Assembly (NCBI GenBank): GCA_029204225.1
Contig: CM055098.1
Coordinates: 13,233,815-13,297,814, forward strand
Direction of reading: 5' to 3'
Length of the DNA stretch: 64,000 nucleotides
DNA from: Diphasiastrum complanatum
Lineage: Eukaryota; Streptophyta; Lycopodiopsida; Lycopodiales; Lycopodiaceae
In this document: positions 1 to 12,390 of the stretch, in pieces
Layout of the letters: every line of letters starts with the position of its first letter
Position numbering within the stretch: the first letter of the stretch is position 1
Notes under the pieces: model-generated
Told to the model about the DNA's origin: nothing
Database searches by the model: none
The model's input: the letters and a program-made list of their open reading frames with translations, nothing else
Position numbers and translations under genes: made by a program

Positions 1-1750
1 ATCTAGATCAATTCTAGACACAAAATCCTAACAAGAACAATCATTAATTGAAGGTAGGTGTACTTTCTGGTTTCACACGTGTGAAACACTGTCTGAGTAC
101 GGACTCCGACCTGAAAATCAATACACATTGATAAAACCTCAAAACAATCGAAACAAATGTAGACAAATGGAGAGAATCACTCAAAATTGCTTCCAAAACC
201 AAGATTGGTGTCTCACTATGATTATGGTACATGACAAGTACACTATTTTCACACGTGGGAACAGGCTCCACACATGTGTGTTTATCTATATACAAGATTT
301 TTGGCCTCTACCAAGCTTATTTTCGCATTCTTCACACATATTGGTAAGCTTATACTTGTGTATTGACTTATGCATGTTAGTGATCAACTCAAAGCAAGAA
401 AAAAAGGTTACACTACAACAATTCGACCAACTTATTGTGGATTAAATATCAAGGCTTCTGCAAATGAAAAGAAAAGAAAAATTTGATTAGTTATCCTTGG
501 TGTTGCTCTCAGTATTCACAACGAAAAATTAGAAGATGAAGATTGCAAATTTTCCTACATTTTAGTTGACCCTTGGAATATGCCACAATTATTGATGGCC
601 AATTGAATGTTGATTGTCAAAAAGATCCTTGGGCATTGATGGTCAAGAAATCTAAAATCTATGGACCCAATTTATGGCTCAATTCCACCCTAAATTTGGA
701 CTCCATATAATGCTAGGGGTATTTCTTATGAAGTCTATGAAATAAATTTATTGTTAGTTTAAGATTAAACAAAAATTGAATATGAACAATAATGGTCCAA
801 GTACAATGTCTATACAAAATAGTGTGAGAAAAAAAGTGAAACAGTGGATTTGTCTATAATTAATTTCTACCTAAATCATGAGCCAATATCATCGCCACTG
901 GTACAATCCTCAGATCCTCATCTCATTTTGGGGATTGTGCTTTTTGGTTCTACACTCATCTTCATCCTTTCTACTTCATGTTTGATAAAGATCATTCTAT
1001 CTTATAGTTGCTTCATGGTGATGACATTGTTTTCACTCTACATAGTGAAATGGAGTTTGATAAAATCTTGTTTGGTCTTAGTCAAAGCTTTAGAATGAAG
1101 GATAATGGTTTTCTTTATGATATGTCAAAGATAAGGATCTGGAAAAATCAGAATAATACCTTGGGTTGTGGTGTTCAAATCATGCAAAAACTCTAGTGTG
1201 AGACATTGTTGCCTAGAAAGTAACATTTTGTGGCAAAAATTGGCAACTAGAGTTCTTGACATGGTCCTTGGAGGACCATCAATAAATCTAACATGTGTTA
1301 CATGTTCAGATTAGAGGAGGAGAGCACACAGAAGATGCTTCTATCACCTACTTACTCTTGGGTTTGTGTTGAGTGATATTGATCATTGTTGCTATGATGC
1401 TCATGTTTTATGTGATGTATGCACTAAGAGTGAGATACAAAGAGACAAAGACAAGTATGGAATTTTTCAAATGCTGGTTTTTGGATGTTTTCATTACTTC
1501 TTGATGGTAGAAGATTTAAGAAACCATTTTTTTGGATGCTTAGAGGCGTAATGCGAAATACTAGTATGTTATGGACTAACAATTTTTGTATGGATTATTT
1601 TGAAGGTCATAAGAAGGCATGGAAGCCTTGGGATGTTTCCAAGGAGGAGTCATATCAATGGCGTGTTTATGACACTTGGAAACGAATCTTCATCAAAGAA
1701 GTTATCTTGGTTATGGTAAGCATAGATGGTGATTTCTTTTGGCCAAGTTG
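1..1750. other. No recognisable gene
   Basis: I see no domain or repeat family here that I can name. All frames are short and broken. A perfect 16-bp palindrome centred on CACGTG lies at 71-86, and related G-box-like words occur near 246-280. Similar words recur in copia LTRs elsewhere in the window, so the first few hundred bases may be an old LTR, but no terminus or target duplication is visible. Confidence 0.5.
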
Positions 1751-1950
1751 GATTTGAGGGAGAATGTTAAAAAATAGTCCAGATTGGCTTTAATATCAAC
1801 TTGAGGCCTAAATATGGAAAATCAAATAGTTGACCAAGGATCAAAGCACAAGCCACACATGTGTGAAAATTATGTGAGGGGCCCAAGTTGATCCAGATGA
1901 CATATTTTTTATGTTTTATGTAGAATTAGTTAAGATTTGCATCAAACAAG
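1751..1950 (+). repeat. Polypurine tract and start of an LTR-like segment
   Basis: A purine-rich stretch at 1751-1764 is directly followed by TGTTAA at 1765, the usual junction between the polypurine tract and the 3' LTR of a plus-strand LTR retrotransposon. The presumed LTR carries a CACATGTGTG word near 1855. No matching second LTR was found, and upstream frames give no polyprotein I recognise, so this is a solo or truncated end at most. Confidence 0.35.
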
Positions 1951-2190
1951 ATCACATATCAACATACATAGATAAACTCACATAAAGCACTCTCCAAGAT
2001 CCACATAGCAAGACCGTATTTCAAAAATTGAAACATTGCACTTTGTATAACTTTTTGTGGCAACCCATGCATGACCTGGTTTGCCATTGACGAGATGCGT
2101 GCTCCGTCGACTGGTTCGTCATGAGCACAATTGGTCTTTGTTGACTGACTCGACTCACAATAATGAAACACAGTAATCTACTTTTATTCT

Positions 2191-3520
2191 AACTCTCTCC
2201 CTAAAAGTAGAATCTACTTTTCATCCACATTTTATACATAGCATCAAAGTTAATAAACTTTAAGTACATAAAGATTTAATCTAAGCTATTCTCTAATGCA
2301 TGGCTTAGTAAAACTGTCAGCTATAGCTCAGTTTTACTACAATGAACAACATTTATTTCCCTACTCAATAGCCTCTCACGTATGAAGTGATCGTAATCTC
2401 GATGTGTTTGGTTCTCTATACAACGTAGCATCAAATGGTTGTGACTCATCAAGCTTGGAAAGCCTTTTACCTAGTTCAATAGGAGTGTTCACTGGCTTGC
2501 AATCATGTAGCTTGAATCTGTGCAACAACTACCTGACATGCTTAGTCCCACTTCATGTCCTTTTTGCCACACTTCCACTCCAAGGCAATAGTGCATTAGA
2601 TTGAGATCCATCATCTCAAATTGATCCATGAGATCAATTTTGATCATGTCTACTATCTCTTGATTATTTAGTCAAGTCATCAACATAAAGAGCAACCAAG
2701 GCAATCATACCATCAAAATGTGTTATCACCATCCCCTTTGAACAAAAGTAGGCATCAATCCTACTATACCATGTACGTGGTGCCTGTTCTTGATTTTCGA
2801 CCATTGCTTAGAAGCTCTTAAAAGTGGCAAAAACATCAGATTTCTTTTTCAAAAAGTACATCCACATCTTACAAGACATATCATCTATAAAGGTCATGAC
2901 ATAGCATGCCCTCCCTATAGACATCATCCTCATTGGTCCACATAGATCAATGTGGATTAGATCTAGAATGTTCTTTGCTCTTGCAACTCCACCACAGTTG
3001 AATTTCTCACGATATTACTTCCTATACACACATGATTCGCAGATCATCTTCAATTAATCATCCATTATAGGCAATCCCTTTACCATCTCCAGTTTTCTCA
3101 TCAAATACCTAGGTTCAAATGAATGAGCCTTTTATGCCATATATCAATTTGTGATGGAATGGATGAGATAAGTCCATGTTGCCTTTTGATTGTAGCATTC
3201 CATCTTTAAAATTGCGTTTTGGACTCTCTTGTTCCATCCAAAATGACTTTAAACTTTTGGTTCATGTCCTTCACAAAGCAACGATCATGTGCAAACTCTA
3301 CTTTCAATTTTTGATCAGGGATAACTCCAATTGAAAGTAGATTCTTCTTTAAATCTGACACATAGAGTACCTCCTTGATTGTCTTGCTTTTGGCATCAGG
3401 TAGTTGGATAGAAACTGTGCCAATGCCCTTGATCTTGCACATGTCACCATTTGCTTGTGAAACAAATGTTCCATTATCCCGCTCTTTCAAACTACTGAAC
3501 CAATCTTTGTTACCTATCAT
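2191..3520 (-). pseudogene. Copia remnant C1 (decayed polyprotein)
   Basis: Minus-strand remains of a Ty1/copia polyprotein. From high to low coordinate I read: the region after the protease with a VLYVSDLKKNLLSIG-like stretch (about 3250-3400), then the spacer and integrase start with a DLCGPM-type motif (near 2930-2960), an integrase piece around 2820-2920, a reverse-transcriptase fragment near 2640-2800, and an RNase H end near 2330-2420 recalling the family's KHIEIRYHFIRE block. A polypurine-like tract is at 2191-2206. Large parts are missing between domains and every domain is broken by stops or frameshifts. The upper edge at about 3520 coincides with the start of an unrelated direct repeat, so the element is truncated there. 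The copia assignment is firm; the exact extent is not. Confidence 0.7.
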
Positions 3521-4182
3521 AGTAATGCATATTCAATGCAAAGTATATATTTTCTAAATTAAAGCAAATATCAAGGGAGTATCATGATACACAGATGAAT
3601 TTGAAAAATTGTTTGGAGGAAAATGAAGTCCTAAAAAAATGGATTGAAATGTTACAGACTTCTTTGAGAGAGTTTACAAATAGTAATGATGAGATGAAAA
3701 TTGCATTTCAATCCATGTGAATCTCATGTTTGCGTCTAGTTAAAGATATGAACTTGTTGAATGAGAAGACAAAAAGTACTAAAAGAAGACGATTGCCAAC
3801 AAGAGATATATGTGATATTTCATTGAGAGGGTGTCACTAGAAAAGAAGGATCTGTGTATTCAAATAAGTATTATTGTTACTATTTCTCTTTAATGTTGTC
3901 TGAAATTTTTTGCTTTCATACAATCATGAGTTATGTCATATATCTATTTGTCTCAATTTTCTAGGAGAAGTCTTAGCATTGTGCTTTATAAAATAAATAA
4001 AGTGTGCACAAATTTTCTAACCAACCTTCTTCTAACAATGATATTTGTTGCGCAGATCTACATTGGTTTCTCAAGACCATCTCACAACTGCCAATTCCAT
4101 TGGGAGGTCATTATGTTTTTTTTTTACTTCTAAGTCAACAAAATCAATCTTGAGCACAAGTAGAATGAGTAAAATAAAAGCT
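3521..4182. repeat. Exon-like direct repeat, copy A
   Basis: This segment matches 5866-6520 along its whole length, in the same orientation, with scattered substitutions and small indels. It begins sharply next to copia remnant C1 and ends after an AGTAGAATGAGTAAAATAAA word at about 4163-4182. On the plus strand it carries two protein-like stretches: a charged, coiled-coil-looking piece (about 3580-3720), and, after a pyrimidine-rich tract and CAG, a short stretch reading VSQDHLTTANSIGRSL near 4065-4110. I cannot name the parent protein. Intron-like spacing suggests a genomic rather than cDNA copy. Confidence 0.6.
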
Positions 4183-5865
4183 GGTCAAAATGGTCAAGTG
4201 AAAATCAACTCCATTTTATGCTCCAAATTCCCTTTCTCCAATGTGAACAAACATTTTAAATTTCCCTTCTTCCCTTCTCTTTGTTAGGATTTCTTGTTCA
4301 AAATTTCCTTCTTTGTACTACAAAAGGCCTTGACCTTCAAAGTGTATATATATTTGCAAAAGTTTGAAAATGGAAGAATCAAATTGGGAAAAAAAAAATT
4401 GAACAATACAAGATTTCATAGGATTCCACCATTTTTTAGGCCTTTATGAATTTATAAATATTACCATGTACTAGCTTTTTATTGATTCTAAATTTTTTGT
4501 TGAAAAAGATTATGTAGATTGAAATTTGAAGTTGTAAGGGGTATCATTTTATGAGTAGGGTTTACGGATTAGGGAATATTGTTAGGAAGTTTAATTTGAA
4601 GCCATGGTACGTAGGTAATTGGTAATCAAACCAATATGTTTATGCACTTGGGATTAATTGCAATCAGTTATGAATATAGTAAGGTTATACATGCTTGGGA
4701 AGTTGTGCTTTCAATGGATACATCTATATTAAAGTCTCCAAAGAAGATGGATGTAATATTTATTGGTAGACATTGGAGAATTTTTTGAAAGCTATGGAAA
4801 AAAATTGCTCTATCCATATTTGATGGTCGATATATTGCTACTACATGTAGTACTATCTTGAGCCCACATTGAATGTTGATGTTATGAATTCACAATCTTG
4901 GATGTAGATCTCTTGGCGGAACTTACATAACTGACAATAGCTAGGGCTTCTATCCAATTGATGACATCAATATTTACGTCTTGATGGGCTCCTCGAGGAT
5001 TGTAGCTTTTTCTATGATTCTGATGTTGATCGATCATGTAATCTACAATAGATGAGGTTGTCTCATCCTAGAGGGCTGATGGGTCTAATCACATAGGTGG
5101 TAGTATCAACTCTGACAACTTGATTGTAATTTTCTATGGTTATTTTGTCCATGCCCCTATTAGAGAGAAAATGGATAGAACAAAGGCCCTATAAGAAATG
5201 ACACGTAGGAGAGAGATAAATAAATAAAAGTAATCCAAAAAACATTTTTATAGCTTCTATATCCATCTACCCACACTATTTTCAATGCAAATCATTCTAA
5301 CTTATGCTTAATAATTTATGCTTAACCATAGTTAACCACACCTCAAATATCAAAAGACTTCCCTCCCAAAATTTGGTACATTTCACAATAAATGTGAAAT
5401 TTTTAAAAATCTGCACCACTTCAAAGATGTGATTGCTACTATCTCCAAAGCTGCCATCTCCATCTCCAGAGATGAACATTTGTTTGTCACCATTTCTAAA
5501 TATGGCATGTCCATATATTCAAATGAGTTTTTTACTATATTGGATCTTATTTTACTTTTTGAAAATCATATTTTATTATCATATTATTTATTTCTTGTTT
5601 CTCTATGATGCCTAAGCTTTGTCATCTTCATGTGGACCTTCCTGCAAAGTATGGTCACTTAGGACAAGGAATTCAAAAGAATAAAAAACGGTTAGATTCT
5701 GAGATGATCCATTATAGGGAAGAAATTTGGATTTATGAACATTGGAGATATTATATACTATTTATCCACATTCATTAAAACAACTTGATTTTCTGTTACT
5801 CAGTTGATAATTTATATGTGCCATGGAAAAAGTGGTCTTTTAGGTTATTGTGAGAACTTGAAAAA
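4183..5865. other. AT-rich spacer, nothing recognised
   Basis: AT-rich sequence between the two exon-like repeats. I see no open frame with a recognisable domain and no clear transposon terminus. Confidence 0.5.
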
Positions 5866-6520
5866 TTATAGTAATGCATATTCAATGCAAAGTATATATT
5901 TTCTAGGAGAAAAATTGCAGCAAATATCAAGGGAGTATCGTGATACACAAATGAATTTGAAATTTTTTTTGGAGGAACATGAAGTCCTAAAAAAATGGAT
6001 TGAAATGTTACAGACTTCTTTGAGAGAGAGCTTACAGATAGTAATGATGAGATGAAAATTGCATTTCAATCCATGTGAATCTCATATTTGTGTCTAGTTA
6101 AAGATATGAACTTGTTGAATGAGAAGACAAAAAGTACTAAAAGAAGACGATTGCCAACAAAAGATATATGTGATATTTCATCGAGAGGGTGTATTCAAAT
6201 AAGTGTTATCGTTACTATTTCTCTTTAATGTTGTCTGAAATTTTTTGCTTTCATACAATCATGAGTTATGTCATATATCTATTTGTCTCCATTTTCTAAG
6301 AGAAGTTTTAGCATTGTGCTTTATAAAATAAATAAAGTGTTTGCACAAATTTTCTTACCAACCTTCTTCTAACAATGATATTTGTTGTGCAGATCTGCAT
6401 TGGTTGCTCAAGACCATCTCACAGCTGCCAATTCCATTGGGAGGTCATTAGGTTTTCTTTTTTACTTCTAAGTCAACAAAATCAATGTTGAGCACAAGTA
6501 GAATGAGTAAAATAAAAGCT
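5866..6520. repeat. Exon-like direct repeat, copy B
   Basis: Second copy of the 3521-4182 unit. Here the first protein-like stretch is better preserved: after a TTTTCTAG acceptor-like site (near 5905) it reads LQQISREYRDTQMNLKFFLE and continues with EVLKKWIEMLQ, a charged helical pattern. A second acceptor-like site (TTGTGCAG near 6392) precedes a stretch reading ALVAQDHLTAANSIGRSLG. Copy B keeps more of the coding pattern than copy A and lacks a short insert found in A (about 3830-3855). Parent gene unknown; probably a pseudogene fragment duplicated with its introns. Confidence 0.6.
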
Positions 6521-7581
6521 ACTATTACAGAGAATGTTATGAACGAGATTGAAAAATTTCTAGATAGGCACTTTAGTTCAAAGGAAGAATCTTTACAATA
6601 TGAGAATTCAAACAATTTGTTTATTGATATTAATAGAATTTTATAGCAATATAAATGACAAGGTGAATAGTAAGTTTATGGGGTTCTAAAGTCGGATGAA
6701 TCAAAGATTATTAAAGGACCACAACAACAAGAAGTGGGGTTTTCGACATGCTAGTCCAACAAATTTTAAAAAAATTAAAACTCTGTCAGAATCCGTGCCT
6801 TTAAACTATATAAACTATATAAAAGAAAAAACTATATTGCCTTTAAAGAAGACGTGTCTTGTTTAAGGTTTGTATAAATTTTTGATATTGGCTTTTGAGA
6901 GGCTATTTGAGGTTGAGTGGCTCGTAATATAGTTCTATAAACTCAACAATATTTGGCCTGTGAAGAAGTTTCACTACAAGAGGACGGGTGATTTCCAAGG
7001 TTTTTTGAGTTGCGAGGGGAGTGGAATGCTCGAGCCTCGGGTCCGGTGTTTGGCCTCGGAATAAGCCTACCAAATTTGAACATGGTTTTGAAACATTTAT
7101 AGAGAGAGATATGAAGAGGGTTGTAAACTAGAAGGCCTCGGAACACACATTAGAATATTGAAGCTAATTTTAGGGGTATACCGAGGCTGGCATTGGTATA
7201 TGCCTACCAAATTTGAACTTGTTTATGAGATATTTATAGAGAGGGTTATAAAGAGGGTCCAGGTGGCCAAAGGCATTCCAGGACACTTTGCTAACTGAGG
7301 GTAATACTGAGATTGATGAAAATAAGACCTCACAGTATAGAACACAATCTAATTGGATCTCACTTTTTGAATCTGTAACCTATCAACACATTGAATTCCA
7401 TTTTCTATCAACTTTGGTTGTCATATGCACAAGTGAATAAAGAAATTTATGTATCACAAAAAAATGATGATCACAAATTGTGTACTCACATGCATGGACT
7501 TCTTGTTCGATGTCAATTAGTCAATTAATACAATATGATTAATATTACAATGAATTGAAATACATCATCGTAATGTCTCAC
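6521..7581. other. Unrecognised spacer with a short direct repeat
   Basis: No recognisable gene. The phrase CTACCAAATTTGAAC followed by an imperfect 30-bp extension occurs at about 7067-7112 and again at 7208-7252, so part of this stretch is an internally duplicated non-coding sequence, possibly LTR-derived. Confidence 0.45.
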
Positions 7582-9410
7582 TCATTCATTTGGTGGTTCA
7601 TCATTATCATTTTCCACATCATTATGTGACAAATCTGCCAAACCAAATGAGTCTATCTCTAATTCTACCCAAAAATCTCCTATAGCTTCATCATTATATA
7701 GCTGAAATTCAAAAGCTAATGGTGACGGTGATGACTAGTGAGGCCAAGAAGGTGTGTCGTGTGTCATCGAACCATCCAATGATGATGCATCACGCTCAAT
7801 GTCATCATTAGCTTGTGAAGCTTGCACATGATCATCCTCCGAAATTATGTCATTGAATCCGTCATCATGATCTTGTTCATGAGGTGCATCAGCTAGCAGC
7901 GCCATGTCCTCCACTACATCTCTATCTTCAAAAATTCGTTTACTTCGAGGAGCGACTTGACTCACGTACCACCATCTGGGATCTGAGCGATCGAGGTGAA
8001 AGACCACTTGTAATTGATTGATGTTGCCATAAACGTTGACTTGTAGTTACTATCCATAGCTATTTTATAGTTGCTTGCGTATAACTTTACACAATATGCA
8101 TTTTTTGCAGTATACTAAAAATCGATTGGTTGACAACAAAAGAGCATAGACATCTTGAAGACATAGAAGAAATGTATCTACTCACATTGCTGAGGAAAAA
8201 CAAATGTGTCGCTTTGATCTGTCCAAAGCTTGGTGGAGTCAATGGCAAAATAACCACTCTCATCTTTCCTGACAGTTGCATTGGGGCCATTGCAAATAAC
8301 TTTGAACCATTTGACATCAAATATAAAAAAGTTGAATCCCTAATTCCAACTTTGAGGATGTCATTGATTGTCCCACAATAATCAAGTTGAGAAGAGAGTA
8401 AATTGATCTTCGTCGTGCTTGCTCGACTCTCTTGGGTAAAATTTGCCATGACTCCACAATCGTACATGTTTCTATTTTTGTCAATGTGCTCCGTACAAAA
8501 GTGTCATCCATGCGTCCATAGTGCATTGTATTTTTTGTACTGAACGAAATGGAACTAAATGTGTTAGGGATACAACAAACATGTACGAAATTGCACGTAT
8601 CAATAAACATGTGAATGTTGATCATCATAGCTTACATGTAAATCGCACCCCCTTGCATATTCTCACTCTCTCTTTGTTACTTCCTGGTTGTTTGCCACGG
8701 CTTCTCTAAGTGCATCAGGCAGCCAATCAAGCGTCATGTCCTTGGGTAGAAGGGCGAGGGTAGGTGGGTATGGTTGTCTTCTATGCCCTCTCCTGAAAGT
8801 GGCTCGAGCGGTTTGTCTATGAGTCTTGGCCTCTTAGTATAGTGGAATCCACTTTTGCATTTCCTCGCTATTAAGAATGCAAAACTTATTTACCTTCTCC
8901 CTGAAGGACTCACTCATTCTCATGATCGCTCTTTTCCTTGAGGAACCTCTCCAACAACACGCTCATCATCTTTCTTATCCCAAAGATGAGAAATAGAAGG
9001 ATCGCTATGGCAAGGAACTCAGTGATGTAAATCATGGACTCTTGCACTAGCCATCCTTTCGCCATGCTACCCTCAAGCCTTGCTCTTTGTCTTACGAAGC
9101 CTTTCAATGTTTTCATGAATCGTTCCAAGAAAAACATCCAACGACTATGGACAGTGCTTGAATTAAAAAAAAAAGAATCAATGTTAGTGAGAGAACAAGG
9201 GAATTACCACAATAACAATAGTCTAGCATGAGCTAAGAATAGGTAATTGACACAAGTATATGATGTACCTTCAATGGCCACCTCATCTACCAAATGCACA
9301 ATGAGATGCATTTGAATGGTGAGAATGGATGTGGGAAAGTGCTTCTCGATCAAACATCATTAGAGGAGTTTCGAGCACCAAAAGGGCCTTTTGTCAAGAT
9401 GCTATTTTTG
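7582..9410 (-). pseudogene. CACTA TNP2-type transposase, C-terminal part
   Basis: Minus-strand remains of the C-terminal half of a TNP2-like (En/Spm) transposase. From 9410 downward: an HFPTSILTIQMHLIVHLVDE stretch followed by the FLERFMKTLKGFVRQRARLE block (about 9050-9137), both typical of the DUF4218 region. Next come an ESRAS/LDYCG-like stretch resembling DUF4216 (about 8350-8467) and an SDPRWWYVSQVAP motif (about 7960-7990). An acidic tail ends in a stop at 7582. The same order is seen on the plus strand at 44.7-46.6 kb, including the DPRWWYV motif and acidic tail, so the two are paralogous. Several stops and frameshifts are visible, and a TAG interrupts the acidic tail near 7735. The catalytic Transposase_21 part is absent, so this is a truncated element. 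Confidence 0.8.
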
Positions 9411-9541
9411 ACTTTTCAACTATTCGACATACACTTGGCCCAGTTATATATTTACACCTGTGAAAGACCATAATGTTGTTTGCCGGTCGATTTCTTTTTT
9501 GGAACTTTTTGATCATATTTTATACAATTCAAAATTCCCGC

Positions 9542-10036
9542 TATAAAGTCCTCAAACCGAGGATCCTCTTCTAAGCATGCCAGTCACAAGCAACACAAGG
9601 GAACCTGATGGTGGACAAACCAACCCAACCAACCTAGATCGAACAGATCTCGCCCCCAAGCTATGGATCAATCACTCAGAGAGGAATGAGACATCACACC
9701 AAAAACATCCTGCTATTGGTCATGCTATCAAGCATACACTAGTGAGAGCCCAATAGGTATACTTATACCCTCCAAGGCCCATGCACCACTAGTAGTGCAC
9801 TGTGACACCTCACTGGACACCTCTGTAGCCTATCTAGGCCACGTCATCCAGTTCCCCAATGACTCACTGATAGGCCTATACAAATCCACCATCAAGTGTT
9901 TAGGCCTACAACCATTAATTATGACCATGTACACATAAGGGTCCCAATTCCCTTATAGTCATAATTAACTTACGGGTTGTTGGTCTACCGGTCCCTAGCG
10001 TGGACAAGCTACCTGAGACCAGTCATGGGCATGACA
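9542..10036 (-). repeat. TRIM 3' LTR
   Basis: Lower-coordinate LTR of the TRIM, 495 bp. It starts (minus strand) TGTCATGCCC and ends GACTTTATA. It is aligned without net length change to 10111-10605. Confidence 0.85.
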
Positions 10037-10110
10037 TTCTTCCTCCCTTATTCAAGTTCTATCCTCAGAACTTAAAATTGGAAAAGTTCCTCCTTAAGCT
10101 CTGATACCAA
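10037..10110 (-). promoter_or_regulatory. TRIM internal domain: PBS and PPT
   Basis: On the minus strand it opens with TTGGTATCAGAGC (10098-10110), the primer-binding site for initiator Met-tRNA, and closes with the purine-rich tract GGGAGGAAGAA next to 10037. No coding potential fits in 74 bp. Confidence 0.85.
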
Positions 10111-10605
10111 TATAAAGTCCTCAAACCAAGGATCCTATTCTAAGCATGCCAGTCACAAGCAACACAAGGGAACCTGATGGTGGACAAACCAACCCAACCA
10201 ACCTAGATCGAACGGATCTAGCCCCCAACCTATGGATCAATCACTCAGAGAGGAATGAGACATCACACCAACAACATCTTGTTACCGGTCATGCTGTCAA
10301 GCATACACTAGTGAAAGCCCAATAGGTATACTTATACCCTCCAAGGCCCATGCACCACTAGTAGTGCATTGTGATACCTCACTGGACACCTCTGCAGCCT
10401 ATCTGGGCCACGTCATCCAGTTCCCCAATGACTCACTGATAGACCCATACAAATCCACCATCAAGTGTTTAGCCCTACAACCATTAATTATGACCATGTA
10501 CACATAAGGGCCCCAATTCTCTTACAGTCATAATTAACTTACGGGTTGTTGGTCTACCGGTCCCTAGCGTGGACACTCTACCCGAGACTAGTCATGGGCA
10601 TGACA
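10111..10605 (-). repeat. TRIM 5' LTR
   Basis: Higher-coordinate LTR, same 495-bp length as its partner. It borders the PBS at its lower edge and the CCCGT flank at its upper edge. Confidence 0.85.
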
Positions 10606-11469
10606 CCCGTAGGCAGGGTCCTGACTTGTGATTGGACCGTAATTGCTGACCGTGAGTTTCCTGAGTGCCCGGGACCTAACACTTGTGGTTAAAGTAAGTC
10701 TATTTTGATCTAGCCGTAGTTAGAGTAACATATATGATTTATGAAAGACCGCCATTAGAACCCATTAAAGCATGATTTGCATCGCTGTGCTTGAAAAAAG
10801 GAATAAAACAAACTCTAAGTATAAATATGCATTGTAAATTGGCAATCTTAAAATTGTCTATGCAAGAGCGTTTGTATGTTTTTGTAATGTCTATGAGTGT
10901 CTCTTGAAATTTTCTTCTTAAACAAAATTATATATCTTGTCTACACTTTGTTTTCATAATATACCAAACTTTGCACATAAATTTGCAACCGGAAACAATA
11001 TCTTATATATAGTTTGTACAACATACCATATATGTTTTGCACATTTCTAAATTGTGTTTGCTTATATATTAAGTATACAAAAACATGGTTATCTTTCCAT
11101 TATTCATTTGTCTATATATAAAAGTGTCATATAAAGAGAAAACCAAACTTTGAATTCATGTAGTATTGAGAGTTTTTGTCTTATCATTAGATATAGGTCA
11201 TATCCATGAGAGTGTACATACTATATACTTGTCCAATGCATTGGATGTGATATACAATCCATATATTATTCACATAAACGATGTTCTACATCTCATAAAA
11301 ACAAACATACATGTGGTCATTATCAATGAATCCAATGCATACATAAAAATTTCCAACACATAGAGTGCATGTTAAAATTTTCAATCAGAATGGTATACAA
11401 TATTTGTGTGTCCTTGTAAATTTTTGTTAAAATACTTGTATTTCATTTTATATCAATGTGACAATTATT
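10606..11469. other. AT-rich spacer, nothing recognised
   Basis: After a short GC-richer stretch (10606-10680) the sequence becomes AT-rich with many TATATA words and several short imperfect repeats around CATATA. No domain, RNA gene or element end is recognisable. Confidence 0.5.
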
Positions 11470-12390
11470 GATCAAAGCTTCTTACAAGGCCATATCCTAA
11501 GCCCCTTGAAAGCCTTATAATGCAATTTTAGTAAGTTTATAAAAGCCTCCTACAAGCCATTAACTTGGGCCTAGAAAAACCCCTTTGAGAGCAATGTCTT
11601 GGGTTAAAGATAGGCTCATGAAAGAGCAAATCTTCACTTGAAGAACGCTTCTTCTTATAAGCCAAATTTAGCTTTAGAAAAGTGTCTTGGAAGCCTGCAT
11701 TATCTTTAGCCTCAAATGCCCTTTCAACACAACTTCTTAGATAAGTTTACATACATCTCCTAGAAGGCCAAATATTGAGCTTTGTGAAGCCTCTTACAAG
11801 TCAATACCTTGAGTCCATCGTGATGCAATAATTTCAGTTTATAAAGCCTTTAAAGAGACCAAACCTTGAGTCCATTTAAAACGCAATATCTTTTGGGTCC
11901 ATTTAAAAGGCAATATCATGAAATGCCATATATCTTGAGCTTAATCGGCTTTCTAGGAATGATTTGAGTTTAACTTATGAAAAAGGGTATTCATCTTTTC
12001 AGTAAGTTGAAGGCCTCTTATGACACAATATATTGAGTTTATGGAGCCTCATCTTTAGTCAATTAGGATCTTTTAGTGAAAAAGGTTTTGGATCTATAGA
12101 GATTTTGGATCTTTAGTCATAAGCCATCATATTATTATGAAGGAGCCTCTTCGGAAGCAAGATGTTAAGATTTCTAAGTGGAAAATTTTACATCTTGAGT
12201 TTAATACCATCTGTTGATTACATTGAGTGCAAAATGTTAAAACTTGAGCTGAATACAATCTCTTAGTTTGTCAAAACTGCTTGGCAGGCCAAATATTGTT
12301 GGGTTTATAGAACCGTATTACAAGCCACTCAACCTCAAAGAGCCTCTCAAAACCCAATATCAAAAATTTATACAAACCTTAAACAAGACA
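11470..12390. repeat. Degenerate ~34-bp repeat array
   Basis: A phrase close to AAGCCTCTTACAAGCCAATA followed by TCTTGAGTTTAT recurs at least a dozen times with heavy divergence, for example near 11475, 11546, 11755, 11789, 11846, 12010, 12144, 12276 and 12312. Spacing is irregular but mostly 32-38 bp, so this is an old minisatellite. Stops occur in all frames, so it is probably not coding. Confidence 0.6.

Larger units (their letters stand above)
9542..10605 (-). mobile_element. TRIM (miniature LTR retroelement), complete
   Basis: Two direct repeats of exactly 495 bp (9542-10036 and 10111-10605) flank only 74 bp. Read on the minus strand, the 5' LTR (10605 to 10111) is followed at once by TTGGTATCAGAGC, a match to the initiator-Met tRNA primer-binding site. 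The internal segment ends in a purine-rich tract (GGGAGGAAGAA) directly before the second LTR, which begins TGTCATGCCC. Flanks are CCCGC (9537-9541) and CCCGT (10606-10610), a near-perfect 5-bp target duplication. This is the definition of a TRIM: LTRs, PBS and PPT with no coding capacity, mobilised by another element's proteins. The LTRs differ at roughly 5-6% of positions by eye, so the insertion is not recent. The LTR ends in TA rather than CA, which is unusual. Confidence 0.88.

Noticed and set aside
411-420. CACTACAACA, identical to a CACTA terminus
   Set aside because: No subterminal repeat field or transposase gene lies next to it and the following bases diverge; a 10-bp chance match is plausible.
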